Source: Poronia punctata (Eukaryota; Ascomycota; Sordariomycetes; Xylariales; Xylariaceae). From it: DNA of 47,582 bases. Below, in pieces: positions 10,163 through 19,531 of this stretch; position 1 is the first letter of the stretch; the number at the start of each line of letters is the position of its first letter. The stretch covers positions 1-47,582 of the forward strand of contig MU401493.1 of the NCBI GenBank assembly GCA_022579005.1, read 5' to 3'. The notes under the pieces are model-generated. The model had not been told where the DNA came from. It ran no database searches and saw only the letters and a list, made by a program, of their open reading frames with translations. Both the position numbers and the translations under genes were made by a program.

Positions 10163-11262
10163 GTCGTTCCCTCTCTCTCTCTCTCTCTATCCCCCCACAG
10201 TATCGTGGGGAAGAGAGGGGACGATTCATTTGGTGGGGGGGGATGAGGACTGTTTGTTTGTTTGTTTTGTATGTTTGGAGTTCTCTCTTGTTTTGTAAAC
10301 TTTCTCTTTCTCAGTTGACGAGAAGGAGGAAAAAGGCCAGTACCTCGTCTATGACCAGGCTGGATAGATGTATGATAAAGCTTATACCCACGGGGCGGGA
10401 AGGGTTACGTCGCCTGTAATAGGTACAGGCAAGGAGTTCGAGGTTCGCTGTTTACCTATATACAAATGGTAAAGTGTTAATATGAAAGCCTTCATGACTG
10501 GGAGTGCTGGCATCCAGAAATGGCGTCCTCTGTTTTACACTTGCTCTCCAAGACAGTGACCTTCTAATGACCTAGACCTTAGGAAGCCTAAGCAAGTTTA
10601 CTAATTGAGGTTATAAACCTGCTGTATAATTGAGAAAATAAAGTAAACATAAAGTATGTATAACAATGACTATAACACAAGGTATAGCAACATTAGAATG
10701 TAAAGCGAGAGCCGGAAATGGTAACAAACAGTTGCGCCCTGTACGTTATACATATAAATAGAACTTGACTCCAAGTTTAACCAGTCATGATAAGGTATAT
10801 TATTCCTAGGATATCCCTTGGTCATCCGTAATCCATATTCTCTATACTGTACTAAGACTTGAAAATTCGCTGTGTACGCATACAGTGTATTGCGTACGCA
10901 ATCTGAAAGAAACCGTCTAGAACATGATGAAATGTATTCTTATCGGTATCTACTGTATATAACCAGGTTTTCCATCAGTCTTACCTTCTCTCTGATCTCT
11001 ACCATCCACATTCCTCTTTCAAATCTCAAGGCAAGAGCACACTTCAAGCATAACTGCTTGTTCAAATGCAAAAGGAAGGAACCACGTTATTTGCCACTCT
11101 TGGGACAAGAAGAATTTTCACCCACAAGACCTTTTTCATTTCCTCCATACTCCGTTGCTAAACAAACACTCTGTTCCGATCAACAAACACGCCACGTCTT
11201 TGACGATACTAGCATATACGCAACCAAAACCACAACCACATCTCATCTCAGAGCCTAACAAA
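10163..11262. other. Intergenic region and leader of the HNH-like gene
   Basis: It begins with a CT microsatellite (about 10170-10188) and TGTTTG repeats in the 3' region of the preceding gene, followed by AT-rich sequence. The 10872-11258 frame is most likely the 5' leader of the HNH-like gene: it resembles no family and its composition is UTR-like. No other feature is seen. Confidence 0.45.
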
Positions 11263-11304
11263 ATGTCTTCTTCGGAAAACAAAACAAGGAACAGAGAGAC
11301 ATGA
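11263..11304 (+). other. Upstream ORF of 13 codons overlapping the HNH-like start (ATGA)
   Basis: An ATG at 11263 opens a 13-codon frame whose TGA (11302-11304) overlaps the main ATG (11301-11303) as ATGA. If the transcript starts upstream, ribosomes would end this uORF exactly at the main start, a geometry compatible with termination-coupled reinitiation. Confidence 0.4.
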
Positions 11305-12830
11305 GCGCTTCGCCCGACATCTCGAACATGCCTCCCTCAACCCCCTCTCTCAATCTAGCCATTGCCGACATGAATAGAAAGCGGCAAACGAGATTGACCC
11401 TGCAAAAGGAATTCGAAAGACTTGGCAATAAGATTGCCCAGGCCAACAATGACGACAAGGAACGGGCAAAGCTCGAATACGAGCAGACATTGGTCGGAAT
11501 TGAAATGTCCAAAACGGAACAAGACGCAATAGGACTGGAGCGGGCTCTGTTACTGGAAGAGAAGGAACGCGGCATGATACCATACAAACGCTTCGAGAAG
11601 CGTGTAAAAGAGATTTCGGCCCGCTACCTTGAAGCGGGAAGCCGGCAGTATCATTTTCTGAAGAAGAAAGCTCGCGTCGATAACCCGGACCCAGTCAAAC
11701 TGACAGACGAACCCAGTCTTGGGGGGGCATTACACTCCCTGTGCAGAAAAGGAGACGGTTTAGAAAAGGGCTGTGCTGGATTTGCTGTAAGATCTCTGTT
11801 GCGTCTGCTGTAGAGCAGTGGTAGACGGCTGCTAACATTTTCAATCTAGTTTAACCGGTTAACCCCCGGACCCCCTGAGTAACCTTTGCCCTTTAACATC
11901 TTACTACACCCTTTAATATAACGTGGGAATAGTTATACTAACTACTTATACGTATACATAAGATTGCCTTATACATTCCTCGTAGGTACCTTAATACCTA
12001 GAAATACGGGCGCCAAGCTACCCAAAAGCTGGAAGAAGCCGTCGACCAAGTTTTATAATACAGCGGGAAGCGGGAAGTACGCCGCATCTACCTGGTGCCA
12101 GGTTACAGCAAGATGGTGGCCCGATGAAGACGTTAAAATGGCACACATAGTGCCGCACTTGCTCACAGGGGGCAACCTCGAGGAAGTTATTTTCGGAAAC
12201 AGTGGGAACCTTGACCTTCCTGGGAATTCGTTGATGCTGTCAACGAAAATCCAAGGGTGGTTTGATAAGTACTTCCTGGTAATTATACCAGTAGATGCAG
12301 CAGAACGCCACGCTATCAAGAGGTGGAAGGTCGAGGTTGTTTCGGAGGACATCACGAGTGCCCCATTATACCCACGTGAAAACGGCGAGGCGGGAATGGT
12401 GTCTGGAAAAGACATCCACGGAAAGGAACTAACCTTCCGCAACGAGGCACGACCAACCGGTCGGTGTCTATATTTCCATTTTATCATGGCACTTGTTCGG
12501 ATGAAAGACCTTTCCAGGCCTGGGTGGCAAGAGATCTGGGCAAAATACTATACCCTGCGTCCATTTGCAACACCAAGGCCATACATGCGAAGAACCATGC
12601 TTCTTGCACTTGCAAAACACTTCGAGACAACGGATGTCAAAACGATCGATTCTTTCCTAGAGGGTCAGGGGTTTGAGGCACCTATTAGCCTCACCCCCGA
12701 AGAGACGCAAGAGGCGGCAAGACGAGTCCTAATGGCTGTTGAAAGTTCAGTGACTATGGCCGAGGTTGACGAGGAGGGGTCTCACTCTAACGACGAAGAT
12801 TCAGACAGCGACAACGAGGAGGAAGGATGA
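11301..12830 (+). CDS. HNH_2-type nuclease domain protein with N-terminal coiled coil (gene model uncertain)
   Basis: The first exon (11301 to about 11786) encodes a helical, charged N-terminus (RKRQTRLTLQKEFERLGNKI onward) that should form a coiled coil. The second (about 11986 or 12018 to 12830) carries the fungal HNH_2 signature: STWCQVTARWWPDEDVKMAHIVP, then GNLDLPGNSLMLSTKIQGWFDK and VIIPVD, and an acidic C-terminal tail. The His of AHIVP and Asn of GNSLML are the H and N positions; the third His is not obvious. A GTAAGA donor at 11787 and a TCGTAG acceptor at 11985 are the best splice sites but leave the frames one base out of step. An AAG acceptor at 12017 would keep frame. The intron is occupied by one copy of a 195 bp repeat. 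Either an in-frame intron or partial decay is possible. Substrate unknown. Confidence 0.6.
11803..11997 (+). repeat. Imperfect 195-bp direct repeat, copy 1 (within the probable HNH-gene intron)
   Basis: It begins TGCGTCTGCT, contains TTAACCGGTTAACCC, a CTAACTACTTA branch-point-like word and ends around CGTAGGTACCTTAATACCT. By eye about three quarters of positions match copy 2 at 12851-13047, 1048 bp downstream and in the same orientation. It includes the predicted 3' splice site. Confidence 0.8.
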
Positions 12831-12850
12831 AAAACAGGGAAATGCTATTC

Positions 12851-13047
12851 TGCGTCTGCTATAAAGTGGTGCAAACGGCTGCCAATACTTGCAATACAGT
12901 CTAACCGGTTAACCCTAGACCCCTTAAGTAACCATTACCATTAACACCTCGCTATACTTATTAGCATAACGTAGAAATAGCTAGACTAACTACTTACTCA
13001 TACGTACAAGTAAGGTTGCGTTATACAATTCTTGTAGGCGCCTTAAT
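12851..13047 (+). repeat. Imperfect 195-bp direct repeat, copy 2 (downstream of the HNH-gene stop)
   Basis: It starts TGCGTCTGCT 20 bp after the HNH stop codon and ends CTTGTAGGCGCCTTAATACTT. TAACCGGTTAACCC, ACTAACTACTTA and the TTGTAG acceptor-like word are all conserved with copy 1. No third copy was seen in the window. Confidence 0.8.
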
Positions 13048-13094
13048 ACTTAACCTACCTATTTAATAGCACTAGGGATCCTTGGATCTGTGAA

Positions 13095-13249
13095 ATGAAG
13101 TATGAATTGATTGACGAACTAAAGCTAGGATTTTGGGACCCGAAGGTTTCACCAGAGGATCTATACAATGTATGATCCGTGGTTCCATGGTTGATGTGAT
13201 TTTGTAGGTGTCGCCGCGACGAGATGCATGTGCATTGTGTCGGGTATAG
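13095..13249 (+). pseudogene. Possible gene fragment after repeat copy 2
   Basis: A 26-codon frame from the ATG at 13095 reads like real protein (KYELIDELKLGFWDP, SPEDLYNV) and ends at TGA 13173. A second frame from 13208 gives SPRRDACALC, ending at 13247. The gap (GTATGA to TTGTAG, 38 nt) is short for an intron, so a decayed gene or exon is the safer reading. The parent family is not recognised. Confidence 0.25.
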
Positions 13250-13378
13250 AGAAGTGGCCTTTGCTGGGCATTCGTCACCTTCTATAGCCCCTTTGCTTAA
13301 GTGGTGGCGCCTATTAATTAGTATATTAGTATAATAGTGTTATCGTTTATATGTGTATCTGTACGCTGTTGTTTATGC

Positions 13379-14085
13379 TCACTTTCCTGGTCTAGCACCG
13401 AGTAGTGTAGCTAGTTCGCCTCCCTCTGGGTAGGCAAGGAACGTGCGGCCGTCGATTTCATGTAGGATGATGGAGTGTGCCATGTATGTGTAGGTAGTCG
13501 GGGAGATTTCCGTTTGGGATCCAATCACGCCAGCGATTGAGTTCTAAGTTCCAACCACTTTATCAACTCTTGTGTATCCCATTCGAATGGGTCTCCCAAT
13601 GCCATGAGGAGAGAAACGTCCCTGTTTCTCGTGTGTAGCAAGTTATTAAGCTATAGATTGGTTGCGGGGGATAGAATTGTTGTAGCTAGTTAAATACCGA
13701 AATGTACCGGGGATTCGACGTCTGAATAGATGTCTGCACTGATCCTTGTTGCTGGCTTGTTTCTAGGTAGTTGGTTGTCTTTTTCTTGGGATCCGGTATC
13801 GTTGTTCTGTGGCTGGAGTAGGTAGCTCTTGGTTGGTTTGATTGGACATAGATTCAAGGTACCTAGGTAGGTAGGTTAGGAATGCGGGCGCCGGGTAGCA
13901 CAGGGCTGAGTAGGACGTCGGCTCCGCGCGCTTCGATTGTCGAATTGCTTTTTATACTGGAGGCATCGGGATATGGTTTCTTTCAAGGCGGTGCCAAGAT
14001 TAGAACAGTCTTTCTCCGTCTCCTTTACCCCTAGCTCGTCCATAATGGACGGTGTATTGGGGAGGTAGGCTGGGAGAAAGAACAT
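13379..14085 (-). pseudogene. Degraded or mis-spliced small gene with a SAM-like segment
   Basis: On the minus strand, 14085-13876 encodes a 69-residue helical frame. The frame from 13605 gives DPFEWDTQELIKWLE, and a second frame gives ILHEIDGRTFLAYPEGG followed by ELATLLGA, ending at 13379. Together these resemble a sterile alpha motif (WDxxELxxWL, then IDGxxFL and LxxLG). The two SAM halves are one frame apart with no room for an intron, so a frameshift or base loss is implied. An open stretch around 13700-13860 could be a further exon. No complete gene model could be built. The SAM assignment is inference. Confidence 0.3.
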
Positions 14086-14433
14086 ATAGCGTCTCGGGTG
14101 TGATTAATGAAATGTTTTGATGAGGTGTAACCCCGCCTATGTACACAAGTAGTAGGTACGATGTCAGATTATATCCATGATACGACCCTCTCTGTGGTAC
14201 TAACCTGCATACATTACCTTGAAGAATACTTCAGCCGAGATATGTACGTGTGTATAACTCTATTCTAATTATAATAATAGGTTGTCTCGAAGTGCTACCT
14301 CTCCTATCCAGGTCGCCCTTTCCCTCTCAGTTAGCCCCCTTTTTTGACGGTCCAGATATATAAAACACTAGATAAATAAAATAGACGGGAGAAATGTACA
14401 AGAACAAGCCTAAAACAATAAAAAAAAAAGAAA
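14086..14433. other. Intergenic region downstream of the acyl-CoA ligase
   Basis: This short A/T-rich stretch between the degraded SAM-like fragment and the ligase stop codon probably holds the ligase 3' UTR, with a run of A at about 14421-14430. No ORF or repeat of note. Confidence 0.4.
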
Positions 14434-16340
14434 TCAAAGTTTCTCCAACCGTCTTTTCCTCAAAACCTCCTCCCCAAACCTTGCCATCTCAAACTTCTTC
14501 ACCTTGCCACTCCCCGTAAGCGGAACATCAACCGGGACACCATCCTCTCCCAACCAAAAAACATGCGCAGGGGCCTTATGTCTCCCCAACTTTGCCCTCA
14601 CCCATTCCTGAATCTCCTGCGTCGTAGGTCGTCTCGCACCTCTCCCACCCTCACTTTCCTCACACTCCAAAAAGGCCGCTACAACCTCTCCATAATGCGC
14701 ATCCCTAACCCCGGTGACAATCGCCCTCTTGATATCCCCATGCATCATAAGCCTCTCCTCAATCTCCAACGGATAGATATTCTCGCCACCCCGAATGATG
14801 ATATCCTTGAACCTGCCCGTGATGGAACAATACCCCTGGCGATCGAAAACCGCCTCGTCACCCGTATGCAACCAGAGAACCCCCGCCTCATCCCGAACCA
14901 TGACCTCTGCCGTCTTCTCGCTATTATTCCAGTATCCAGCCTGTAGCTGATACCCCGCAATACACAGCTCCCCCTTTTGTCCCAGCGGGACGATATCCCC
15001 CGCATGATTAATAATCTTGGCTCTAGCATGCGGCATCAACGTCCCCACGGTCGTCAGTCTTTTTTCGATGGCATCGTCGGTAAAGGCATTAAAACACGTA
15101 GGCGAAGCCTCGGTCAACCCATAACTACTCGTGAACTCCGTCATACCGAACCGCGAGATCAGTAATTCCATCAAGTACCGCGGGACCGGCGCCCCCGCAA
15201 TAATCCCCGTACGTAATCGATCACAGTTGAAATTTGGTGGTGGTGGAAGACTGAATAAGGTGTCGAACATGGCGGGCACGCCGTGCACGGCCGTGCATCC
15301 CTCGTCGGAGATCGCGCGCAACACGGCCCCCGGATCGAATGTCTCTTCCGGGTAGACGATCTTCGCGCCGTGCGTTATCACGGCCATGAGACCCAGGACG
15401 AGCCCGAAACAATGGAATAGGGGCGGGGGACAGCAGAGGACGTCGGCGGGCGTGAGACGCATCCTGTCGCCGATGAAGCGCGCGTTGTTGACGATGTTGT
15501 GGTGGGTTAGCATGGCGGCTTTGGGGAGGCCGGTTGTCCCGCTGGTGAATTGGAGGTTGCAGACGTTGTGGGCCAGGACTTTGGATTGATGATGATGATG
15601 ATGATGATGATTGTGACTGCTACTCATTCCACGACGACCTTGTTTGATGAGGGAGTCGTATGTGGGGTATGAGCCGGCTTCACCTCGCAAGATGACGATA
15701 TCCGGTCTCTTCTCCTTTTGCGATGCCAGTTCGGACAGGAGTCTCGAGTTATCCAATTTCCCGATTTTCTTGGTCGTGAAGAAGACTTTGCAATCTGAAA
15801 ACTCTCATGAATCAGTTTATCGAGATACACTTACTACTTTCCACCGGCCGAAAAGACTGTCTTGTCTTGTGACTCTTGTCTTGTCCGTCCATGTAAAATA
15901 AGCAAAGACATACCCGAAAACCCAAGCGCATACCGCGCCTCCTCCGCCGTGTAAGTATTATTCAGAATGACCAGAATCGCGCCGATCCTCGCGACAGCAA
16001 AGAAGACGGCCGCATACTGCTCACAGTTCCCCGCCATGATGCCCACCCTATCGCCGACGCCGATGCCTATCGACGTCAGGGCACGGGCCAGTTGCGAGCT
16101 CTGCTGGTTCAGCTCGTTATACGTCCACCTGGCGCCCGTCCACGGCGTGACGATGCATTCGCGCGTACCGTGATGTTGGCATTGCAGGTCGAGTAGCTCG
16201 CCCAGCGTCAAGTCTACCAGGGGAGGGTCGACGGGGCCGTATAGGAGGGATAATTCCTCCTCTTGCTCTTGTTGTTGAGACGAGGAGGAGGAGGAGGAAG
16301 GGGGTGGTTGGTATGGGAGGATGATTTCTTGTGTTGCCAT
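14434..16340 (-). CDS. Acyl-CoA ligase (AMP-forming), SidI-like, two exons
   Basis: This ANL-superfamily enzyme adenylates a carboxylic acid and forms its CoA thioester. In the SidI case the substrate is mevalonate, feeding SidF. Exons are 16340-15914 and 15794-14434 with a 119 nt intron (GTATGT donor, TTTCAG acceptor), giving 595 residues, close to the roughly 590 of SidI. Motifs in order: WTGARWTYNELN (A1-like), LQFTSGTTGLPKAAM (P-loop), SSYGLTEASP, LHTGDEAVFDRQGYCSITGR, FKDIIIRGGENIYPLEIEE, and LTGSGKVKK with the catalytic Lys near the C-terminus. A Ser/Gln-rich insert lies at 14-30, and an unusual run of seven His sits just before the P-loop. The C-terminus is Glu-Lys-Leu, a weak PTS1 resemblance. 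One iron-GATA site lies 655 bp upstream. A generic ACSF2-like medium-chain ligase is the alternative; context favours SidI. Confidence 0.85.
15589..15609 (-). repeat. CAT triplet repeat encoding seven His in the acyl-CoA ligase
   Basis: Seven tandem CAT codons (ATG on the plus strand), preceded by CAC-AAT, encode HN followed by seven His in the linker before the P-loop. The repeat sits in a segment of variable length in the family, so it is probably tolerated rather than functional. Confidence 0.8.
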
Positions 16341-17543
16341 TTTTTTTTTTTTTTATAATCTACTCGTATAATCTCTAAAAAGTTGGACTTGGAATGAAAA
16401 GAAAAGAAAACAAGATATGAGTTACAGAAAAACGTCTTGACGATTTTCTATCCAAGATTCAAACAAAATGGAAACAAAGTCGTAACATTGCTCTATCTAT
16501 CTATCTATCGATCTTAACCGAAAAGACGGTCGAATTGATCCATCCTGTGTCAGGTAACTATATATACAAACAAATACCTACCTACCTAACCTACCTTACA
16601 TATCCTACAAAGTCCCTCCGAGTCTCCGACCCACAGAGCGCATTCACAAGACAGAAATCCAGACTGACGGTACCTTACCTTAACCAACAAAGTAATTAAC
16701 GCAGAGACAAAACCCTGGTGGCTGCCTACATGTACTTGACGTGAGCCGACAACGGCAATTAATTACCTATTCTAGTCGAACAACAACAAAACATCTCGGT
16801 TGTATTCGGGTCAAACCAAACCAAACCAAACCAGAGCACGAATAGTCTGAGTCACAACTACAAGTAGACTAGACTAGAGAACCTGATGAGCCGATAATAC
16901 GTCAGTAAGATCATTGCCGGGGAATCGGGGATACAACATGATGATGATGATGATGATGTGGTGTGGGGCTGATGAGGATCTAATCAATCAGCGGATCTGA
17001 TAAGATTAGACAAGACAATAGAGAAAAGATCGGTGACCTATAGTGACATGTCAGGTACAAAACCCATAATATGTCTGAGTCGAAATATTGAGGCGCTAGA
17101 TATAACCCGCACGGAGGGATAGCGCTAGGTTGGGCTCGAACATGGTGAGTGTTATTTGGCAGAGAAATATCGACTCCATATTGCGAGATGGTGCCCCGGC
17201 AAGGCATATCCTCCGAGACGGTTTTGTGTGGTGGACACGAAAATCGGACAGTGCAGTAAACAAGCTTGTGAAATGTACACCGTATGTCTCGCACAGGGTA
17301 CAACCTGCGACTTGGTCCTTGGAAGGGCAAATGTGCCGCACTCGTCCCACGCCTTTGGTTAGAGACATCTTGCGTGCTACACTTCTTCCTCTTCAACGTG
17401 GCCCAGATTGCATAGGAGCTGTAGCGACGTTATGTCTGATGGCTTTAACATGTTAATATTTGTATTTAGTCTAAAAATCAACGCTCGCTTCAAACCCCGA
17501 TGTCCTAATCTATGTATCCTTTTCGTCTTCTTTTCATATGTCT
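16341..17543. other. Promoter region of the acyl-CoA ligase and 3' region of the MFS gene
   Basis: It contains a T-run just upstream of the ligase ATG, (TCTA) repeats at about 16493-16510, CCAAA repeats at about 16813-16832, an ATG-triplet run near 16938-16957 and one SreA-type site (16995-17003). Overlapping ORFs at 16980-17456 on both strands resemble nothing and are not called. Confidence 0.45.
16995..17003 (+). promoter_or_regulatory. SreA-type iron GATA site upstream of the acyl-CoA ligase
   Basis: ATCTGATAA lies 655 bp upstream of the ligase start codon. Its 15-base context GCGGATCTGATAAGA is identical to that at 418-432 in front of the AIF-like gene. The distance is close to that of the sidF cluster. 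Confidence 0.6.
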
Positions 17544-19531
17544 TTAGAGTACCGTCCCTTGAACCTGTCTAGACTTGCTCAGCTTACTGTCTTTCCATAA
17601 AATGACTGCCGCAATCTCGAGTAATGACACGATACTGCCAACAATACACATCCGGGCTTGTGATTTAGCGTAAGCCGCCACGATGGCTGTCCGAGTTGGA
17701 CTCCCCATTGGGTAGCTTAGTTGCTCCTTCAAGTTCGAAGCAATGTGTGCTAGTTCGCCGGGGCCTAGTTCTGGGAGTAATTCGGCGAGAGCGCCGGGCA
17801 ATGTGTGATTCCAAATAGCCCCGCTGAGTGAGCTGCCCAGTGCTGAGCCGACGTAACTTGCCAGAGATAGAATGGCCAGGATAGAAGCAAGGTCAGCATG
17901 ACTCGCAACAGCCATGACTGCCATCTGGTCGCACATGACCAGTGTGCAGCCTCCGACCGTCAAGAAAATCTGGCACATTACAACCCATATGATGTGAGTA
18001 TCTGGCCGACGGAAAACAATCATCGAGATGCCCCCGAGTATATGGACCGGTACGGCCAGTACGGCAAGCCACTTGAAACGGTCCGTCTTGTGGATCAAGT
18101 AGCCCACCACAATTGCCCATATAGACGAACCGAGGCTGTATATTTGTCCGACGAGGCCGGCTTGCGTGATGCTCAAGCCGTGGACGACCTGGAGATATGA
18201 TGTATAATATCCGTCCCACGCAAAGTAAGCGACAAACAGAGTCACCGATAACAGGCAGGCTCCAGCCACGTTGCGGGAACATAATAGCGAGACTGCTATG
18301 AATGGCTTGGCCGTCTTTCTCTCATGGGCGACAAAGGCGACCGTAAAGCCAATTCCCAGCAACATAGTCACGGTGTACGCATTTACAGTCGCGTTCGTAC
18401 TATACCCGCTAGTAAGAGAGAATGGTACCAAGATACACGTCATACCTGCACTAAGTAGTAATATACCGAGAGCTACTCCACATTAGCTAAGCGTAACAGA
18501 ACGACCAAGGAAATGGTGTGGCTCCTTACCGTCAAAGTCGACGAGGTACTGATGGATTTTTCTCCTCGTCCAAGGCTCAGCCTTTGTTGAATGGAGCAAT
18601 CCCAATTTTTTGGCCTTTCTCATATTCACCATCAAAATATAGAAGAGAGGAAAGTATAGTGTAAGAAGGAAGACTGCAGATGCGGCAAAGGCCCATCTCC
18701 AAAGCCCGTTCTCGGTAAACCTGCTCGCGAGGCCCGGCCCGACGAGTGTAGAGATGAGGTAAGGAAAGGAACTAAACCCAAAAGCGAGAGATCGATTCCT
18801 CAACGACGATGTGTCGGCAACGATAATTTCATGGACATAAGTGCAACCACTTATTCCTATCGAATATATCACCTGCAAGCAAGTTAAGCATTAGGGGTCA
18901 CCGGAAATATGACGGTTGACACACTGACATTTGCGGCCGCATAAGTCCGGACTCCCGGAGAAACAGCCATAAGTAGCATGCCGGTCGCCGCTAGGAGTGC
19001 GGTAGATGCGAAACCTTGTGGGCGACCCCATAAATCGACAATCTTAGCAACTGGGAGTTTCAAGACGCCGCTGAGGATACTCGATACGATGGCGATAGTA
19101 GGTATCAGAGAATGAGACTCAAACTCGCTAACGACATATGGCATCAAGTTGAATATGATCTGCCATTGTAAGGCGTTTCCGAGTGAGGCAAGGAATATAC
19201 TAAGAACACCTAGTTAATCGCGCTGCTCAGCCTTCTGTAGAGTCAAGTTGCCATACAATATGTAGGCCGTGACCAGCGCGGCTTTAGACCAGACTTGGTT
19301 GATTGCATCTGCTTGGCGAACGCCACCTTGATTCCGGGCAGAACTGTCTTCGCCCTCACCTTCGACGGCATCTTCATCATTTTCGTCGTCTTCTGGATAT
19401 TCAGAATTGTCATCTGTGGAGGTGGATCCAGAGATGGAGTTCAATCTGGCGCCGTAATCATCCCGGCTAGTGCTAGGGCCAGACTCGGATCTTAGCAATG
19501 GCGCCTGGCTATTATTGCTGGACTCTTGCAT
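17544..19531 (-). CDS. Siderophore-iron transporter, Mir/Sit-type MFS, four exons
   Basis: This is a predicted plasma-membrane proton symporter importing ferri-siderophores (14-TM Mir/Sit family). Exons are 19531-19257, 19199-18929, 18872-18530 and 18475-17544; introns are 57, 56 and 54 nt. The product is 606 residues, like MirB. The first 85 residues are an acidic cytosolic tail. Joins restore TAYIFIFLASLGNALQWQ, YAAANVIYSIGISG and DFDVALGILLLSAG. Family hallmarks include PYVVSEFESHSLIP, IIVADTSSLRNRSLAFGFSS, WDGYYTSYLQVVHGLSITQA, YLIHKTDRFKWLAV and GAIWNHTLPGALAELLPE. It is divergent from the ABC gene; two iron-GATA sites lie 0.94-1.0 kb upstream. In Aspergillus fumigatus an MFS (MirD) and an ABC (SitT) flank the sidF cluster, so the arrangement is familiar. 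The ligand cannot be read from sequence. Confidence 0.9.

Noticed and set aside
10872..11258. 128-codon plus-strand ORF ahead of the HNH-like gene
   Set aside because: Composition is leader-like, there is no domain, and it ends immediately before the uORF and start of the next gene.
11803..13047. LTR interpretation of the 195-bp direct repeats
   Set aside because: They flank an HNH exon rather than gag/pol sequence, no primer-binding site or polypurine tract is visible, and the ends are not clear TG...CA with target duplications.
16980..17456. Overlapping ORFs of 108 and 138 codons on opposite strands
   Set aside because: Neither resembles a known family; they lie in the 3' region of the MFS gene and the ligase promoter, and cannot both be real.
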